From positions 1,364,001 through 1,428,000 of the forward strand of contig CP188828.1 in the NCBI GenBank assembly GCA_050110875.1: DNA of 64,000 bases. The letters run 5' to 3'. This document shows, in pieces, positions 1 through 8,532 of this stretch (the stretch's first letter is position 1; each line of letters begins with the position of its first letter). A model generated the notes under the pieces. The model saw only the letters and a list, made by a program, of their open reading frames with translations. It was not told where the DNA came from and searched no databases. This DNA is from Methyloligella sp050110875 (GTDB taxonomy: Bacteria > Pseudomonadota > Alphaproteobacteria > Rhizobiales > Methyloligellaceae). The translations under genes and the position numbers were made by a program.

Positions 1-134
1 ATGCGCGTCTCGTAAGGCACCGCCAACTTATCCAGCACCTCGGCCGCCTTCTGCAAGGTCGGCCAATCGGAACGGCTTCCCATGATGATGCCGACGCTGG
101 GTTTTTCTCCGCTTGCCGTTTTGGGCTCGCTCAT
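1..134 (-). CDS. purE: PurE N-terminus, partial
   Basis: N5-carboxyaminoimidazole ribonucleotide mutase, a step of de novo purine synthesis. Only the first 44 residues lie in the window; the gene runs off the left edge. After the start at 134 the translation contains VGIIMGSRSDWPTLQ, the PurE signature in which the GSxSDW loop binds substrate, followed by the helix with KAAEVLDKLAVPYETR. No ribosome binding site stands out. A purK gene often follows purE but would be outside the window. Identification is firm for so short a piece because the SDW motif is highly specific. Confidence 0.85.
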   Translation of the reverse strand, partial: MSEPKTASGEKPSVGIIMGSRSDWPTLQKAAEVLDKLAVPYETR

Positions 135-259
135 CAAAAAGCTTTCCGGCGCAGATCTGCGCCTCTCCTGGAAAAGCGCGCGATTATAGGGTTGCGCGAT
201 TGCTTGGCAAGGTCGGCGGGGGCGGAATTCTAACGCTTCGCACGAGACGGATCAGCGGC

Positions 260-1222
260 TCAATAGGTCAGAGTCACGATCACGCTGTCAGTATAGGTGG
301 CGGGCGGCGGTGTGGTTTGGGGCGGCACCCGGCCGTAGGTGACGAATTGCTGCGCGGTTCCCGTGCCGGTGCTGCCTTGCAGCTCGGCGCCGGCATTGCC
401 CCACGGATCGCTATGTCCGGCGTCTTTGTAGATGCCGTAGGTTACGACGTTGCCGCCGGAGGACATCTCCCGGGCCGTCGGACCGGTCCCCGTCGTCCCG
501 TTGTTGAGACCGATGGTGAAGGGCGTGTCGGCGGTGCAGGTCGCGGTGATCTGGCCTTGCGCATCGATATTGGCGGTCAAGAATCCCGTTGTACCGAATT
601 GGATATCCTGGGCGCTGACGGTGCAGTTCTTCTGGACCTCGGCGGTTGCCGTGAAGGTGGGGTTGGCCTGCTGGGTCAGGAGGCCGATATTATCGCAGGC
701 GATGAGACCGACCACGTTCAGCCCATAGTCGAAAAAGTCGTCTCCTGCGGTGAAGTTGGAGCTGTAGCTGCCCTCGGGCGCGGTGCCTTGCCCGCCGAAA
801 ATGCGGCCATAGATGGTCCGTGTGCCATTCGCGGTTCCGCCGAGGAACGGGATCGAAAAGTCGATCGGCGGGATGGTCCCGCCATAAGCCCAATAATCCG
901 AGCCCCAGACGGTCGTGCGTGCCGCATCGGTATAAAGCTGATAGGCCAAAGTGCTGGCGCCAGGCCCCTGGAGGTACCGGGCCGTCCCGTCGGCGCCGCC
1001 GCTCCCTTCGCCGATACTGGGACAAATCCTGTAGCTGCCGACCAAGCCCGAGCAGGAGTAGCTGACAGTCGCCGTCGTATCGACCGGGCCGCCCCCCAGA
1101 GTGTCGACATTGCCGAAGCTCATACTGCTGATGGAGAAGCTGCAGGATTGAGCGGCGGCGGGGGCGTGCTGCGAGAGGAGCAGGAGAATCGCGAGAAGGA
1201 CGCTATAGCCGAGGCGCTTCAT
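260..1222 (-). CDS. Spore coat U domain protein, probable pilus tip adhesin (CsuE-like)
   Basis: Last gene of a four-gene archaic chaperone-usher pilus operon; probably the two-domain tip subunit (320 aa). Residues 1-24 form a signal peptide ending AAAQS. Two SCPU (spore coat U) domains follow, roughly residues 26-165 and 185-320. Each opens with a CxxxI-type strand, and the second has the FGTTGFL and TYTDSVIVTLTY strands typical of the family; the C-terminus ends on a beta strand with an aromatic residue. The start codon overlaps the usher stop by 4 nt (ATGA), which implies translational coupling. In Csu pili the two-domain subunit sits at the tip and mediates attachment to hydrophobic surfaces; that role is inferred from domain architecture and gene order. 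Confidence 0.82.
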   Translation of the reverse strand: MKRLGYSVLLAILLLLSQHAPAAAQSCSFSISSMSFGNVDTLGGGPVDTTATVSYSCSGLVGSYRICPSIGEGSGGADGTARYLQGPGASTLAYQLYTDAARTTVWGSDYWAYGGTIPPIDFSIPFLGGTANGTRTIYGRIFGGQGTAPEGSYSSNFTAGDDFFDYGLNVVGLIACDNIGLLTQQANPTFTATAEVQKNCTVSAQDIQFGTTGFLTANIDAQGQITATCTADTPFTIGLNNGTTGTGPTAREMSSGGNVVTYGIYKDAGHSDPWGNAGAELQGSTGTGTAQQFVTYGRVPPQTTPPPATYTDSVIVTLTY

Positions 1223-3639
1223 CGGCAGACGACACCGGGGATCTGGGTCTGGGTGCCCGATGTGGGCAAGAAGGCGAAGCTGGCCTGGCAGGCGGCTCCC
1301 TCCGCCAGGGCGATAGTGACATGGTTCTGCGGCTGCAGGTCGTGGATGTAGGCTTGGCCGTCATAGCCGACGACGAAGATGTTGTCGGTGCCGGTCACAC
1401 GGCCTGAGAGACCGGCAGCAAGCGGCGTCCCGGCCGTATCCTGAAAGGAGACCAGGGCGGAGGGCGCTTCGGTCTGCACCTCGAAGGCGATCACCGCGCC
1501 GTTGCGGTCCCGGGGCACCACGCGCTCTTCCGTTTCGGCGAAGTCGGCATCGAGAGGCAGGCTCGCCGGATCGATGGCGATGGTGTTTTCCTGATAGGCG
1601 TTGAGATAGGGAATCAGCAGCTTGCCCTTGCGGTTGGTGCGGCCGACGGGTCGGTTCTCGTACAGCACATCGACGCCAGGCGCGCCGGCATCGACGACGG
1701 CGAAAGACTCGTAGATCGGATTGGTGAAGAAGAGCCCGCCGCCTGCGGCGACCACGGCACCCTGGGCCTGGAGCGATGCGCCGTAGCTGTCCTCGAATTG
1801 TTGGATGCCGCTTTCGATATAGGCGGGACGGGCACGATAGCTGGCGAAGGCGAAACGATCTTTGGTGGTGCCTTCCCGATCGCGGATGCGCCAGCCGAAG
1901 GAGCCGATTTCGGCGGTATCGGAGCGTTTCAGATCGAAACCCGCGATCTCGTTATCCTGGTTCTTCTCGACGCTGACAGCACCGGAATGGCGGCGTCCGA
2001 GAGGAAAGGAGATGCCGGCATAGAAGCCCGAGCGCTCGGGATCACGCAGATCTTGAAAGGCCGAGGCGTAGAGATTCGCGTTTGCGAACATTTGCCGGGA
2101 ATAGGAAAGACCGGCGACTTGGGTCTCGTGAAAGCCGGTGTAGTCCTCGATACGAGAGAAGCTCAATGTGAGAGCGCCGAGCCGGTGGGGCAGGTGGGAG
2201 GAAAGGCTGAGCTGATCGATGGCGCGCGGGGCACGCCAGCCAAAGACGGGGTAGGGCTCGTTGAGATCGACGCTGGTGGCGGCAAGATCCGCATAGTCGC
2301 CGATCACCCGCTCGCCATAGGCGCGCAAGAAAAGATTGGGTGGTCCGATATCGAGCCCTGCGCTGACCAGCATGCCTTCGCCCATATTGCTGGTGCTGCC
2401 GGTGGCGGAGAGAGAGGCGAGGGCGAAGTCGAACAAGGAGAAGACGGCGCCGGCCCCGGCATTGAACAGGCTTTCGGTGCCTTCCGAATGACCTTCCAAG
2501 GTGAGCCGTTCACTCCAGCCATAGCGGATGCTGGCGGAGCCGGCGGGCATATCGTCGTAATCGGCGGATTCGACGCCGTAGAATCTGCGTGGGAAACCGA
2601 TCTCGAGCGAGAAATCGCTGATGCCTTCGCGGAGCAGGGAGCGGCTGCCGTAGAACGGTGCGTCGATGGTGGTGGCGCGGCCGAGATTGTCGCGAACGAT
2701 CACCCGCGCAGTGCCTGCCCCGGTCACGACGGGGATGTTGCTCACCTCGAAGGGGCCGGGGGGAACCTCTTGGGAGAAGACCTGAGTGTTGTTCGTATAG
2801 ACCTCCAAGGTCGAGGGAACGGCGGCGGATCCCGACAGGGCGGGCATGGGCATGGTGATGAGATCGGGACGCAGGCCGAAATTGCGCCTGATCTGGATGC
2901 CCGCGATACGGATCGGCCGGGTCCACTCCAGACCGCCGGTGATCAGATCGCCGGCCTGATAGGTGATGAGGGTTTCAGGGTCGGAATAGCTCCAAGACGT
3001 GTCCAGGCGCACCGAATCGTAGAGATCGTCTGGCGTGGTGCTGACGATGGCCGATTGGGCGAGGACACCCCATTCGCTGTAGAGCCAGCCATCGAGGAAG
3101 GTCGAAAGGGCCGGGTTGACGATGTCGAAAGGGATGGGATCGGCGAAATAGAGATCGCTGGTTCCGAACATGATGTAGTTCAGCACGGCGCCGCGACCGG
3201 CAGCTGTGGGCTTCAGATCGGTCTTCCCCACCCGCCGGATGTCGTAGAGATTTGGCATAAGAGCATCATGAGTGGCGGTGAGATAAACAATCTGAGCCGC
3301 CTCGTCGTAGCGGTAGTCGACGCCTGGAAGCTGATCGAGGTCGATCAGCCCGTCCTGGTCGCGGGCAGTCGGTTCGGCACGGATGCCGAGGGTTTCCAAA
3401 TCGGCCGCTAGAATAGCGAGCCGGCCGTTCTGCCGACGTCGAAACTCCGAAACCACTTGGGTGGGGCTGCCGTTCAAATGGACCGCAAGGAATAGGGTGT
3501 GCTCGCCGAAGATCGGTTGAGACAGCCTGACGCTATCGTCGCGTGCCGGTGCCGCCCGCGCCGTGCTATTTGTCATGACCAATGCCGCGAAAACGCATGC
3601 AACAAGCCTAGCGGCTAGCTCTCCCATCGATTGCCGCAT
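1219..3639 (-). CDS. Outer membrane usher protein (FimD/PapC/CsuD family)
   Basis: Outer membrane pore that secretes and polymerises pilus subunits. With the start at 3639 the protein has about 806 aa, normal for the family. Residues 1-30 form a signal peptide ending in ARAAPA; a start at 3627 is also possible, and upstream codons would add an unlikely Arg/Ser-rich leader. The N-terminal domain, the long beta barrel (WSYSDPETLITYQAGDL, RIAGIQIRRNFGLRPDLI, EVYTNNTQVFSQEVPPGPF) and the carboxy-terminal domain ending TQIPGVVCR are recognisable. The start lies 32 nt inside the end of the chaperone gene and the stop overlaps the tip gene, a tightly coupled operon. Family assignment is secure; the Csu (archaic) subtype comes from its SCPU-domain partners. 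Confidence 0.88.
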   Translation of the reverse strand: MRQSMGELAARLVACVFAALVMTNSTARAAPARDDSVRLSQPIFGEHTLFLAVHLNGSPTQVVSEFRRRQNGRLAILAADLETLGIRAEPTARDQDGLIDLDQLPGVDYRYDEAAQIVYLTATHDALMPNLYDIRRVGKTDLKPTAAGRGAVLNYIMFGTSDLYFADPIPFDIVNPALSTFLDGWLYSEWGVLAQSAIVSTTPDDLYDSVRLDTSWSYSDPETLITYQAGDLITGGLEWTRPIRIAGIQIRRNFGLRPDLITMPMPALSGSAAVPSTLEVYTNNTQVFSQEVPPGPFEVSNIPVVTGAGTARVIVRDNLGRATTIDAPFYGSRSLLREGISDFSLEIGFPRRFYGVESADYDDMPAGSASIRYGWSERLTLEGHSEGTESLFNAGAGAVFSLFDFALASLSATGSTSNMGEGMLVSAGLDIGPPNLFLRAYGERVIGDYADLAATSVDLNEPYPVFGWRAPRAIDQLSLSSHLPHRLGALTLSFSRIEDYTGFHETQVAGLSYSRQMFANANLYASAFQDLRDPERSGFYAGISFPLGRRHSGAVSVEKNQDNEIAGFDLKRSDTAEIGSFGWRIRDREGTTKDRFAFASYRARPAYIESGIQQFEDSYGASLQAQGAVVAAGGGLFFTNPIYESFAVVDAGAPGVDVLYENRPVGRTNRKGKLLIPYLNAYQENTIAIDPASLPLDADFAETEERVVPRDRNGAVIAFEVQTEAPSALVSFQDTAGTPLAAGLSGRVTGTDNIFVVGYDGQAYIHDLQPQNHVTIALAEGAACQASFAFLPTSGTQTQIPGVVCR

Positions 3640-4330
3640 CGAACGATCCGTGCTGGCTCTTTCCTGCGACGCGGATCCCCTGCATCGTCCCCGGAGACAG
3701 CGTCTTGTTGAAGGTCCAGGTGATCGACGATCCGCCGAGCACATAGCCGACCAGTCCCTTTCGCAAGGAGACCTCGCTGCCTTCTGGGGTGATCAGGCGG
3801 AGGTCGGCGATGCGCAGATGCCCATGTCCCCGGTTGTGGAGGGTGAGCGATATCGGGCTAGTGTCGTTCAACTGCCATGTGACGTCCGAGCGATCGGCGT
3901 TCTGAGCAGCGAAGAAGACGGGGATCGAATAGCGTAGAAACACCTTTACGGTGCCGGACTGCTGGTTCTGCGTATCCGGAATCTCATCCACGATCAGCCG
4001 GTAGGGCGCTTCGTCTGCCGCATCGTCCGTGCCGATCCGCACGATCCGCACGGTCTGCACGGCGCCGGGCAAGACATTGGCGATCGGTGGACTGGCCACG
4101 ACATCGGGGGTTGGACTCAGAACATCCTCCCCGTCTCGCTGCTGCCAGGAGAAGGGACGGATCTGAATGGCAGCAGCCGTTTCGCCATGGTTCTTGACAG
4201 TGATGATGGCGGTGCGGCCCGGCGGCGGCACGTGAACCGTGACAGGCGCAACCGAGAAGGCCGTGGCAAGGGCGGACAGGGAGAAGAGAACGGTCAGAGC
4301 GAAGACTGCAAGGCCGGCTACGAGTCTCAT
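3608..4330 (-). CDS. Periplasmic pilus assembly chaperone (PapD/CsuC-like)
   Basis: Donor-strand chaperone that holds pilin subunits in the periplasm and delivers them to the usher (240 aa). Signal peptide at residues 1-24. The first Ig-like domain has FSVAPVTVHVPPPGRTAIITVKN, then QTVRIVRIG and APYRLIVDEIP, the strand F1-G1 region of PapD-type chaperones, with VKVFLRYSIPVFF closing it. The second domain carries LTLHNRGHGHLRIADLRL. Archaic chaperones typically have a longer F1-G1 hairpin, consistent with the spacing here. It lies 25 nt downstream of the pilin gene and overlaps the usher. Confidence 0.86.
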   Translation of the reverse strand: MRLVAGLAVFALTVLFSLSALATAFSVAPVTVHVPPPGRTAIITVKNHGETAAAIQIRPFSWQQRDGEDVLSPTPDVVASPPIANVLPGAVQTVRIVRIGTDDAADEAPYRLIVDEIPDTQNQQSGTVKVFLRYSIPVFFAAQNADRSDVTWQLNDTSPISLTLHNRGHGHLRIADLRLITPEGSEVSLRKGLVGYVLGGSSITWTFNKTLSPGTMQGIRVAGKSQHGSFDAAIDGRASR

Positions 4331-4355
4331 GTGCCCCCCTTAGATGGCGCTTCCC

Positions 4356-4862
4356 CTAGAAGGTGACGGTCACGGTGATCGTATCGGTATAGGTGCCGGC
4401 GGCGGGCGTGGTCTGAGTCGGCACGAGGCCGTAGATCGTAAAGAGTTGCGGCAGGCCGGTGCCGTTGGCAGAGACCCATTCGCCGGAAACGTTGCCCCAA
4501 ACGGTGGTGTGGCCGGAGTCGGTGTAGAGGGAATAATCGACGGTCGAGCCGCCATTGGTCATTTTGCGGACTGCCACAGTCGCGCCCGTGCCCGTGCCTT
4601 CGTTCAGGCCGATGGTGTAGGGGGTGCCGGAGCTGCAGGTGCAGCTCAAGGTCGAGCTGGCGGCAACGTCGGTATCCAGCACGCCTTCGGTACCGAAATT
4701 GATGTCGGAGAGCGCGGTAGAGATCGTGCAGTCGGCCTGGATCGTGATGCTGACCTGAAACGTATCGGTGACGGTCGCCGGAAGAGCGGGGACCGCGGAC
4801 AAGGCAATCGCCAAGGCAGCCAGAATCCAGCTCTTAAGTGCCCAGCCTAGTCTGCTGACCAT
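4356..4862 (-). CDS. Spore coat U domain major pilin (CsuA/B-like)
   Basis: First gene of the pilus operon, 168 aa, a single SCPU domain. Signal peptide residues 1-29 (ends VPALPA). The mature protein starts TVTDTFQVSITIQADC and contains SDINFGTEGVLDTDV and a C-terminal TYTDTITVTVTF strand, matching both domains of the tip subunit at 260-1222. Being first and single-domain, it is the likely shaft subunit. Intergenic spacing to the chaperone is 25 nt. Three GANTC sites lie within 27 bp just upstream (4885-4911). Assignment to the SCPU family is firm; major versus minor subunit is inferred. Confidence 0.83.
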   Translation of the reverse strand: MVSRLGWALKSWILAALAIALSAVPALPATVTDTFQVSITIQADCTISTALSDINFGTEGVLDTDVAASSTLSCTCSSGTPYTIGLNEGTGTGATVAVRKMTNGGSTVDYSLYTDSGHTTVWGNVSGEWVSANGTGLPQLFTIYGLVPTQTTPAAGTYTDTITVTVTF

Positions 4863-4884
4863 GGGAGCTCCCTAGCGCTACCGG

Positions 4885-4911
4885 GAATCGTCTCAGAGTT
4901 GAATCTGAGTC
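4885..4911. promoter_or_regulatory. Cluster of three GANTC (CcrM) sites upstream of pilus operon
   Basis: GAATC at 4885-4889, GAATC at 4901-4905 and GAGTC at 4907-4911 lie 23-49 nt upstream of the pilin start. GANTC is the CcrM methylation site in alphaproteobacteria, and clusters in promoters can confer cell-cycle (GcrA-type) control. The sites are seen directly; a regulatory role is inference. Confidence 0.3.
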
Positions 4912-4998
4912 GCTTGCAGGTGTCAATGGTTGCTCGGATAGATTGACGGAAGCGGGAAGTTTAGGAATTCTGCGCGTCCGAGTATTGCAGATTGCAAC

Positions 4999-5205
4999 TT
5001 ACGCGATGATATCGGGGAGCAGCGTGTCCTCGATGCGGGCGATCTCGTCTTTCAGAATCAGCTTCTTCTTCTTCATCCGCCGAAGCTCGAGCTGGTTTGC
5101 GAAGCCGGATTCTTCCAGTGCGTTGATGGCGCTGTCTAGGTCCCGGTGCTCCTGCTTCAGGCGCTCCAAGGCCTGGCGGAGCTCTTCAAGCTCCTCGCGT
5201 TCCAT
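4999..5205 (-). CDS. YdcH/DUF465 family small coiled-coil protein
   Basis: A 68-aa, entirely alpha-helical, highly charged protein. The C-terminal half has LRRMKKKKLILKDEIARIED, the hallmark of DUF465 (YdcH), in which a basic KKxKL core is flanked by acidic helices. A GGAAGGA ribosome binding site sits about 8 nt upstream of the ATG. A paralogue lies at 5454-5630 on the other strand, so the two are divergently transcribed. The molecular function of the family is not established. Length is normal. Confidence 0.8.
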   Translation of the reverse strand: MEREELEELRQALERLKQEHRDLDSAINALEESGFANQLELRRMKKKKLILKDEIARIEDTLLPDIIA

Positions 5206-5453
5206 CGGAGTGTCCTTCCGCCCCTCTTGCTGCCGTCCGGCCGCCTGCAGACGAGCGACCCTTGTTAAGGACGGGCGGAGTATCGCTTGTCAAAGGTGGC
5301 AGGCGCAAGGCGATTGGGACGGATTTGCGCTGAGCGCGTGACGGCTTTGTGGCCTGAAACAATTTGTGAGCGGCAGGGCTTGCAACAGCGTTAGACAAGC
5401 CGGGGGTGTTGGGTCACACTCGATGATCCACGCATAGAAGTGGAGGTCTCGCA

Positions 5454-5630
5454 ATGGCGCTTGACGCACATCTCACCGAACTCTCCGAGAAGCACAGAGC
5501 TTTAGAGCGGCAGATCGAGCAGGAGGAGGCCAGGCCGATGGCCGATCCGCTCAAGATCACCGATTGGAAGCGGAAAAAGCTGCGGCTCAAGGACGAGATG
5601 GAACGCCTCAAGCAGCGAATGTCCCACTAG
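5454..5630 (+). CDS. Second YdcH/DUF465 family protein (58 aa)
   Basis: Very short gene encoding 58 residues. It begins MALDAHLTELSEKHRALE and has the DUF465 core WKRKKLRLKDEMERLKQR near the C-terminus. The start is set by a GGAGG ribosome binding site about 8 nt upstream. It is divergent from the DUF465 gene at 4999-5205, which carries the same basic KKxxLKDE core, so the pair probably arose by duplication. Function unknown; presumably a small cytoplasmic coiled coil. Confidence 0.78.
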   Translation: MALDAHLTELSEKHRALERQIEQEEARPMADPLKITDWKRKKLRLKDEMERLKQRMSH

Positions 5631-5692
5631 GCGGGCATTGTCCCGAGACATTCGGGACCGGATAAGATGCGGAAGACGCGGCTTTGGTCGCC

Positions 5693-6067
5693 TTAAATTT
5701 CAGGGTTGCCGCCGCCGCTGAGCCACTCTCGTGCCTGCTCCATCTGGTCCGGCTTGAATTGGCGCACCTCACATTTTGAGAAGGGGGCCACGAGCTCCGA
5801 CCAAAGATCGAAGATGGTCGCTTCGCAGACGACGGCGCATCGCTCGAAGTCGCGCAGATGATGCAGGGTGAAGCGGATGTCGTGCCAGAAGGCGCGCGTC
5901 TCCATGCCGTCGAAGCTCTCGAAAATCTCCATGAGGCGCACCTCGCCGTGGCGGGTGATGAAGGCTTCGAGCTTCTTCGCCACCGCATCGAACTCCTCGG
6001 TCGAGACCAGGCCGTCGATCCGGATTTCAGCAGTTTTCGCGTTGTCGAACTCTTTATAGCTCAGCAT
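5693..6067 (-). CDS. SpoIIAA-like (STAS-related) protein
   Basis: A 124-aa soluble protein resembling the SpoIIAA-like family (PF11964). The pattern is an N-terminal strand IRIDGLVSTEEFDAVAKKLEAFITRHGEVRL, then a FESFDGMETRAFWHDIRF segment, and a C-terminal CEVRQFKPDQMEQAREWL helix. This alternating alpha/beta order resembles STAS anti-sigma antagonist folds, but the family has no settled function and no partner kinase or sigma factor is adjacent. It stands alone, convergent with the DUF465 gene. Confidence 0.65.
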   Translation of the reverse strand: MLSYKEFDNAKTAEIRIDGLVSTEEFDAVAKKLEAFITRHGEVRLMEIFESFDGMETRAFWHDIRFTLHHLRDFERCAVVCEATIFDLWSELVAPFSKCEVRQFKPDQMEQAREWLSGGGNPEI

Positions 6068-6304
6068 CGGTCTCTCGGGGGTGGAAGGGTGGCGTAGGGC
6101 GAATTACATCGTTTGAAAGCGGCGATCGGATTGCATCGTACCGGTGCGGATCACGGATGCATAGCGGACCGTCGAAGAGCCGGACGAAAGCGGGAAGCGG
6201 AACGCCCCGGTCCTCAAGATCAAAGGGGGGAACGTTTCAGGCAGCAGCGTCGTTACACCGGTTAAGCGATACTGGAGACCCCCAGAGAGGGACGGAGCTC
6301 CCCG

Positions 6305-6970
6305 ATGCGAATCAACAAGCTCGTTGCAGCCCTTTGGATGTCCAGCGCCGCAATCTTCGGTCTGGGCGTCTTTCTGCTAGCGCAGTCGGCGATCGGTCCG
6401 ACGGATGTCATCAGGGCACGCAATGCCGAGATCGACGCTGCGCTGAAACACAGCGATACCATTCGGGAAAACACGATCCGAAAGTCTCAAGCCGAGACGG
6501 CCACGGCCGCCAGCAATCTGTCGGCGGAGATGAAATCGGCCGGCCGGCAAGAGGAAGCGCAGGCCGTTCCCTTGCCTGTGAAAAAAGAGGATGCTCCGGA
6601 CCGATGGGTGCGGGTGGCTGGCACCGAAGCAGTGATGCGCTCGGATGCGAAGGCCAGCGCCCCCATGATCGTTGCCTTTCCCGTCGGCCGGAAATTGTCG
6701 GTGCTGGCCGAGGACGATGGTTGGACCAAGGTGGCCGAGCCGAACTCGGGGACAACCGGCTGGATCGCGGCCGATCAGCTCGACAAGCCGGGTGAGGCTC
6801 GGATCGCGCGGCTCGATCGTGGAGATCGCGGCATACGTGAAGGGCGTCGAGCCGATGATACCGGTGACTGGGCGCTCGAGATGGAGGATGGCCCTCCCGA
6901 AACCCGCGCCGACCGCCGTCGCACGGGGCCGCTTGGCGGGCTGCTGCGGCGCGCCTTGGGCCGGTTCTAA
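6305..6970 (+). CDS. Membrane-anchored SH3-domain protein
   Basis: A 221-aa protein with one N-terminal transmembrane or signal segment (residues 8-28), a helical linker, and a bacterial SH3 domain at about residues 100-160: VRVAGTEAVMRSDAKASAPMIVAFPVGRKLSVL, then GWTKV and TGWIAADQL. The C-terminal 55 residues are Arg/Asp/Gly-rich with no recognised fold and end LLRRALGRF. Bacterial SH3 domains often bind cell wall or proteins in the periplasm, so an envelope role is likely but unproven. It stands alone with about 240 nt of upstream non-coding sequence. Confidence 0.7.
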   Translation: MRINKLVAALWMSSAAIFGLGVFLLAQSAIGPTDVIRARNAEIDAALKHSDTIRENTIRKSQAETATAASNLSAEMKSAGRQEEAQAVPLPVKKEDAPDRWVRVAGTEAVMRSDAKASAPMIVAFPVGRKLSVLAEDDGWTKVAEPNSGTTGWIAADQLDKPGEARIARLDRGDRGIREGRRADDTGDWALEMEDGPPETRADRRRTGPLGGLLRRALGRF

Positions 6971-6997
6971 AGCCGCAATTTTCAGCGCTTTGGGTGG

Positions 6998-7402
6998 CTA
7001 GCTCGATCGCCGCCGCCGCTTCGGGCGGGGCGGCAGGATGCCCGCCTCTTCGCCGCCATCGCCCAGGGTTTCGCTGAAGGCGGCGATATCCTTCGCCAGG
7101 AAGTAGTTCAGCACGGTGCGGATGATCGCGATCGCCGCAAGCTTGCCGATGTCGTTCCAAGTGGGCGCGATGGCGGTACGCACGATGTCCGCGGCGAGGG
7201 CGAATTCCAGGGCGAGCAGGATCCAGGTGGCGAATTTCAGCCAGATGACGCGGCCCTGATAGGCGGTCGGCTCGCGGCGGGCGATAGCGTTGACGAGCAG
7301 GACGATCGCCTCGGCTGCGCCATAGGTGACGACGATAACGGCGCCCGCCTCAATAGCGACAGCGACGATCTCGGCGATCTCCTTGAATTGCTCTTCGAGC
7401 AT
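6998..7402 (-). CDS. DUF1622 family membrane protein
   Basis: A 134-aa integral membrane protein with three predicted membrane segments (about residues 15-40, 55-75, 85-105) and a basic, Arg-rich C-terminal tail. The WLKFATWILLALEFALAADIVRT segment followed by TWNDIGKLAAIAIIRTVLNYFL is characteristic of DUF1622. Function unknown. It is convergent with the SH3-domain gene. Confidence 0.75.
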   Translation of the reverse strand: MLEEQFKEIAEIVAVAIEAGAVIVVTYGAAEAIVLLVNAIARREPTAYQGRVIWLKFATWILLALEFALAADIVRTAIAPTWNDIGKLAAIAIIRTVLNYFLAKDIAAFSETLGDGGEEAGILPPRPKRRRRSS

Positions 7403-7483
7403 CGGCCGATTGAGCCTCCCGATTCGCGAGTCTCAATTCTCGGCGATGGGATATGGGCGCGCCAAGCCGTTTCGCCGATTCGT

Positions 7484-7873
7484 CTACAACTCTCCGGTGA
7501 GGAATTGGGCGCGGCCATGGGCGAAGGACCAGTCCTCGTCGCCATTCACCACCAGGCTCACCACCACATCGGAGGGCGGGATACCGCATTGCTCCGAAAG
7601 CTTCTCGGTGAGGATGCGGTAGAAGGCCTCCTTCTGATCGCGGGGGCGGGGGCGGGTGGTCACGTGGAGGAAGACGACCCTGTCGGTGCGTGGGATGCCG
7701 AGGCCGGTATCCTCGATGCGCATGTGGCTTTTCGGATGCTCGTCGAGGATCTGATAGCGGTCGCCTTCGGGCACCTTGAAAGCTTCCAGAACGGCCTCGT
7801 GGACGGCGTCCAGCAGATTGTCGATCTCTTGCGGCGTACGGCCCTCGATAACGTCGATCTTCACGAGAGGCAT
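7484..7873 (-). CDS. Tautomerase family protein (about 130 aa)
   Basis: Small tautomerase-superfamily protein. It starts MPLVKIDVIEGRT, so Pro-1 (after Met removal) is available as the catalytic base of 4-oxalocrotonate tautomerase-type enzymes. The protein has 129 aa, twice a 4-OT subunit, like the fused tautomerase families (MSAD/cis-CaaD-like) that contain two beta-alpha-beta units. Later motifs are RVVFLHVTTRPRP and SDVVVSLVVNGDEDWSF. The natural substrate cannot be told from sequence. Monocistronic. Confidence 0.75.
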   Translation of the reverse strand: MPLVKIDVIEGRTPQEIDNLLDAVHEAVLEAFKVPEGDRYQILDEHPKSHMRIEDTGLGIPRTDRVVFLHVTTRPRPRDQKEAFYRILTEKLSEQCGIPPSDVVVSLVVNGDEDWSFAHGRAQFLTGEL

Positions 7874-8090
7874 GGCGTTCTCACTTCTTTGGTTGAACTC
7901 GTCTTTGATTGAGCTTGATTGGATCGGTTTTGGGCGGTGGCCGGCATCGGGCCGAAGATGGCTATTTCGGGGCGCCCGGAACCGCCGGGGCCGCCAAAGG
8001 GTTTGGAATTATGAGACTACCATCTCATTCCGGCCATGGGGACCGTTGGGTCGCCATCGGCCTTTTTCATTTCCCATGAGAGGAGGAGAC

Positions 8091-8435
8091 ATGAGACGGA
8101 TCACACTTGCAATGGCGGCTGCCTTCTCGCTCGGGCTTGCCGGCTATGCCGTACCAGCCGCCGCGGCCCCCGGTGCCGCGACCGCGACAGGCGTGCAGTC
8201 CGCGGTGCCGGCAAAAGCCGGCGTCGTCGATGTTGGCTGGCGCCGCAAATGCCGCCGCAAACCCTGGCGTTGTCGCCGGGGTGGTCCCGCCTTCGCACTC
8301 CGCGCGCCCGGCGTCGGGATCTATATCGACGGCGATCGCGACCGCTATCGCTATAGGCACCGTTATCGTCATCACCATCGCTGGGACGACGATTGGCGGT
8401 GGAAGCGCCGCTGGCGCCGCGATTATTGGGACTAA
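8091..8435 (+). CDS. Secreted basic Arg/Tyr/Trp-rich small protein
   Basis: A 114-aa protein with a clear signal peptide (residues 1-25, ending VPAAAAP). The C-terminal third consists of alternating Arg/Tyr/His and then Trp/Arg/Asp repeats (RYRYRHRYRHHHRW, WKRRWRRDYWD). Similar small periplasmic proteins with RYRYR/WRR tails are common in Rhizobiales and are of unknown function. The start at 8091 follows an AGGAGGAG ribosome binding site 8 nt upstream, strong support for a real gene. A terminator hairpin follows at 8480. Confidence 0.72.
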   Translation: MRRITLAMAAAFSLGLAGYAVPAAAAPGAATATGVQSAVPAKAGVVDVGWRRKCRRKPWRCRRGGPAFALRAPGVGIYIDGDRDRYRYRHRYRHHHRWDDDWRWKRRWRRDYWD

Positions 8436-8479
8436 CGTTGGCTGACGCGGACCGGCAGGTACGCCGATGACCGGATTGG

Positions 8480-8513
8480 AAAGGCTCGCCGGCTCCTGGC
8501 GGGCCTTTCTTTT
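8480..8513 (+). terminator. Bidirectional rho-independent terminator
   Basis: An 11-bp stem (AAAGGCTCGCC with GGCGGGCCTTT, one G-T pair) around a short loop, followed by TCTTTT. Because the stem begins with AAAG and ends with CTTT, it can terminate both the small secreted protein gene (plus) and the convergent acyl-CoA ligase gene (minus). Confidence 0.75.
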
Positions 8514-8532
8514 GATCCGCAGGCTCAGCGGT

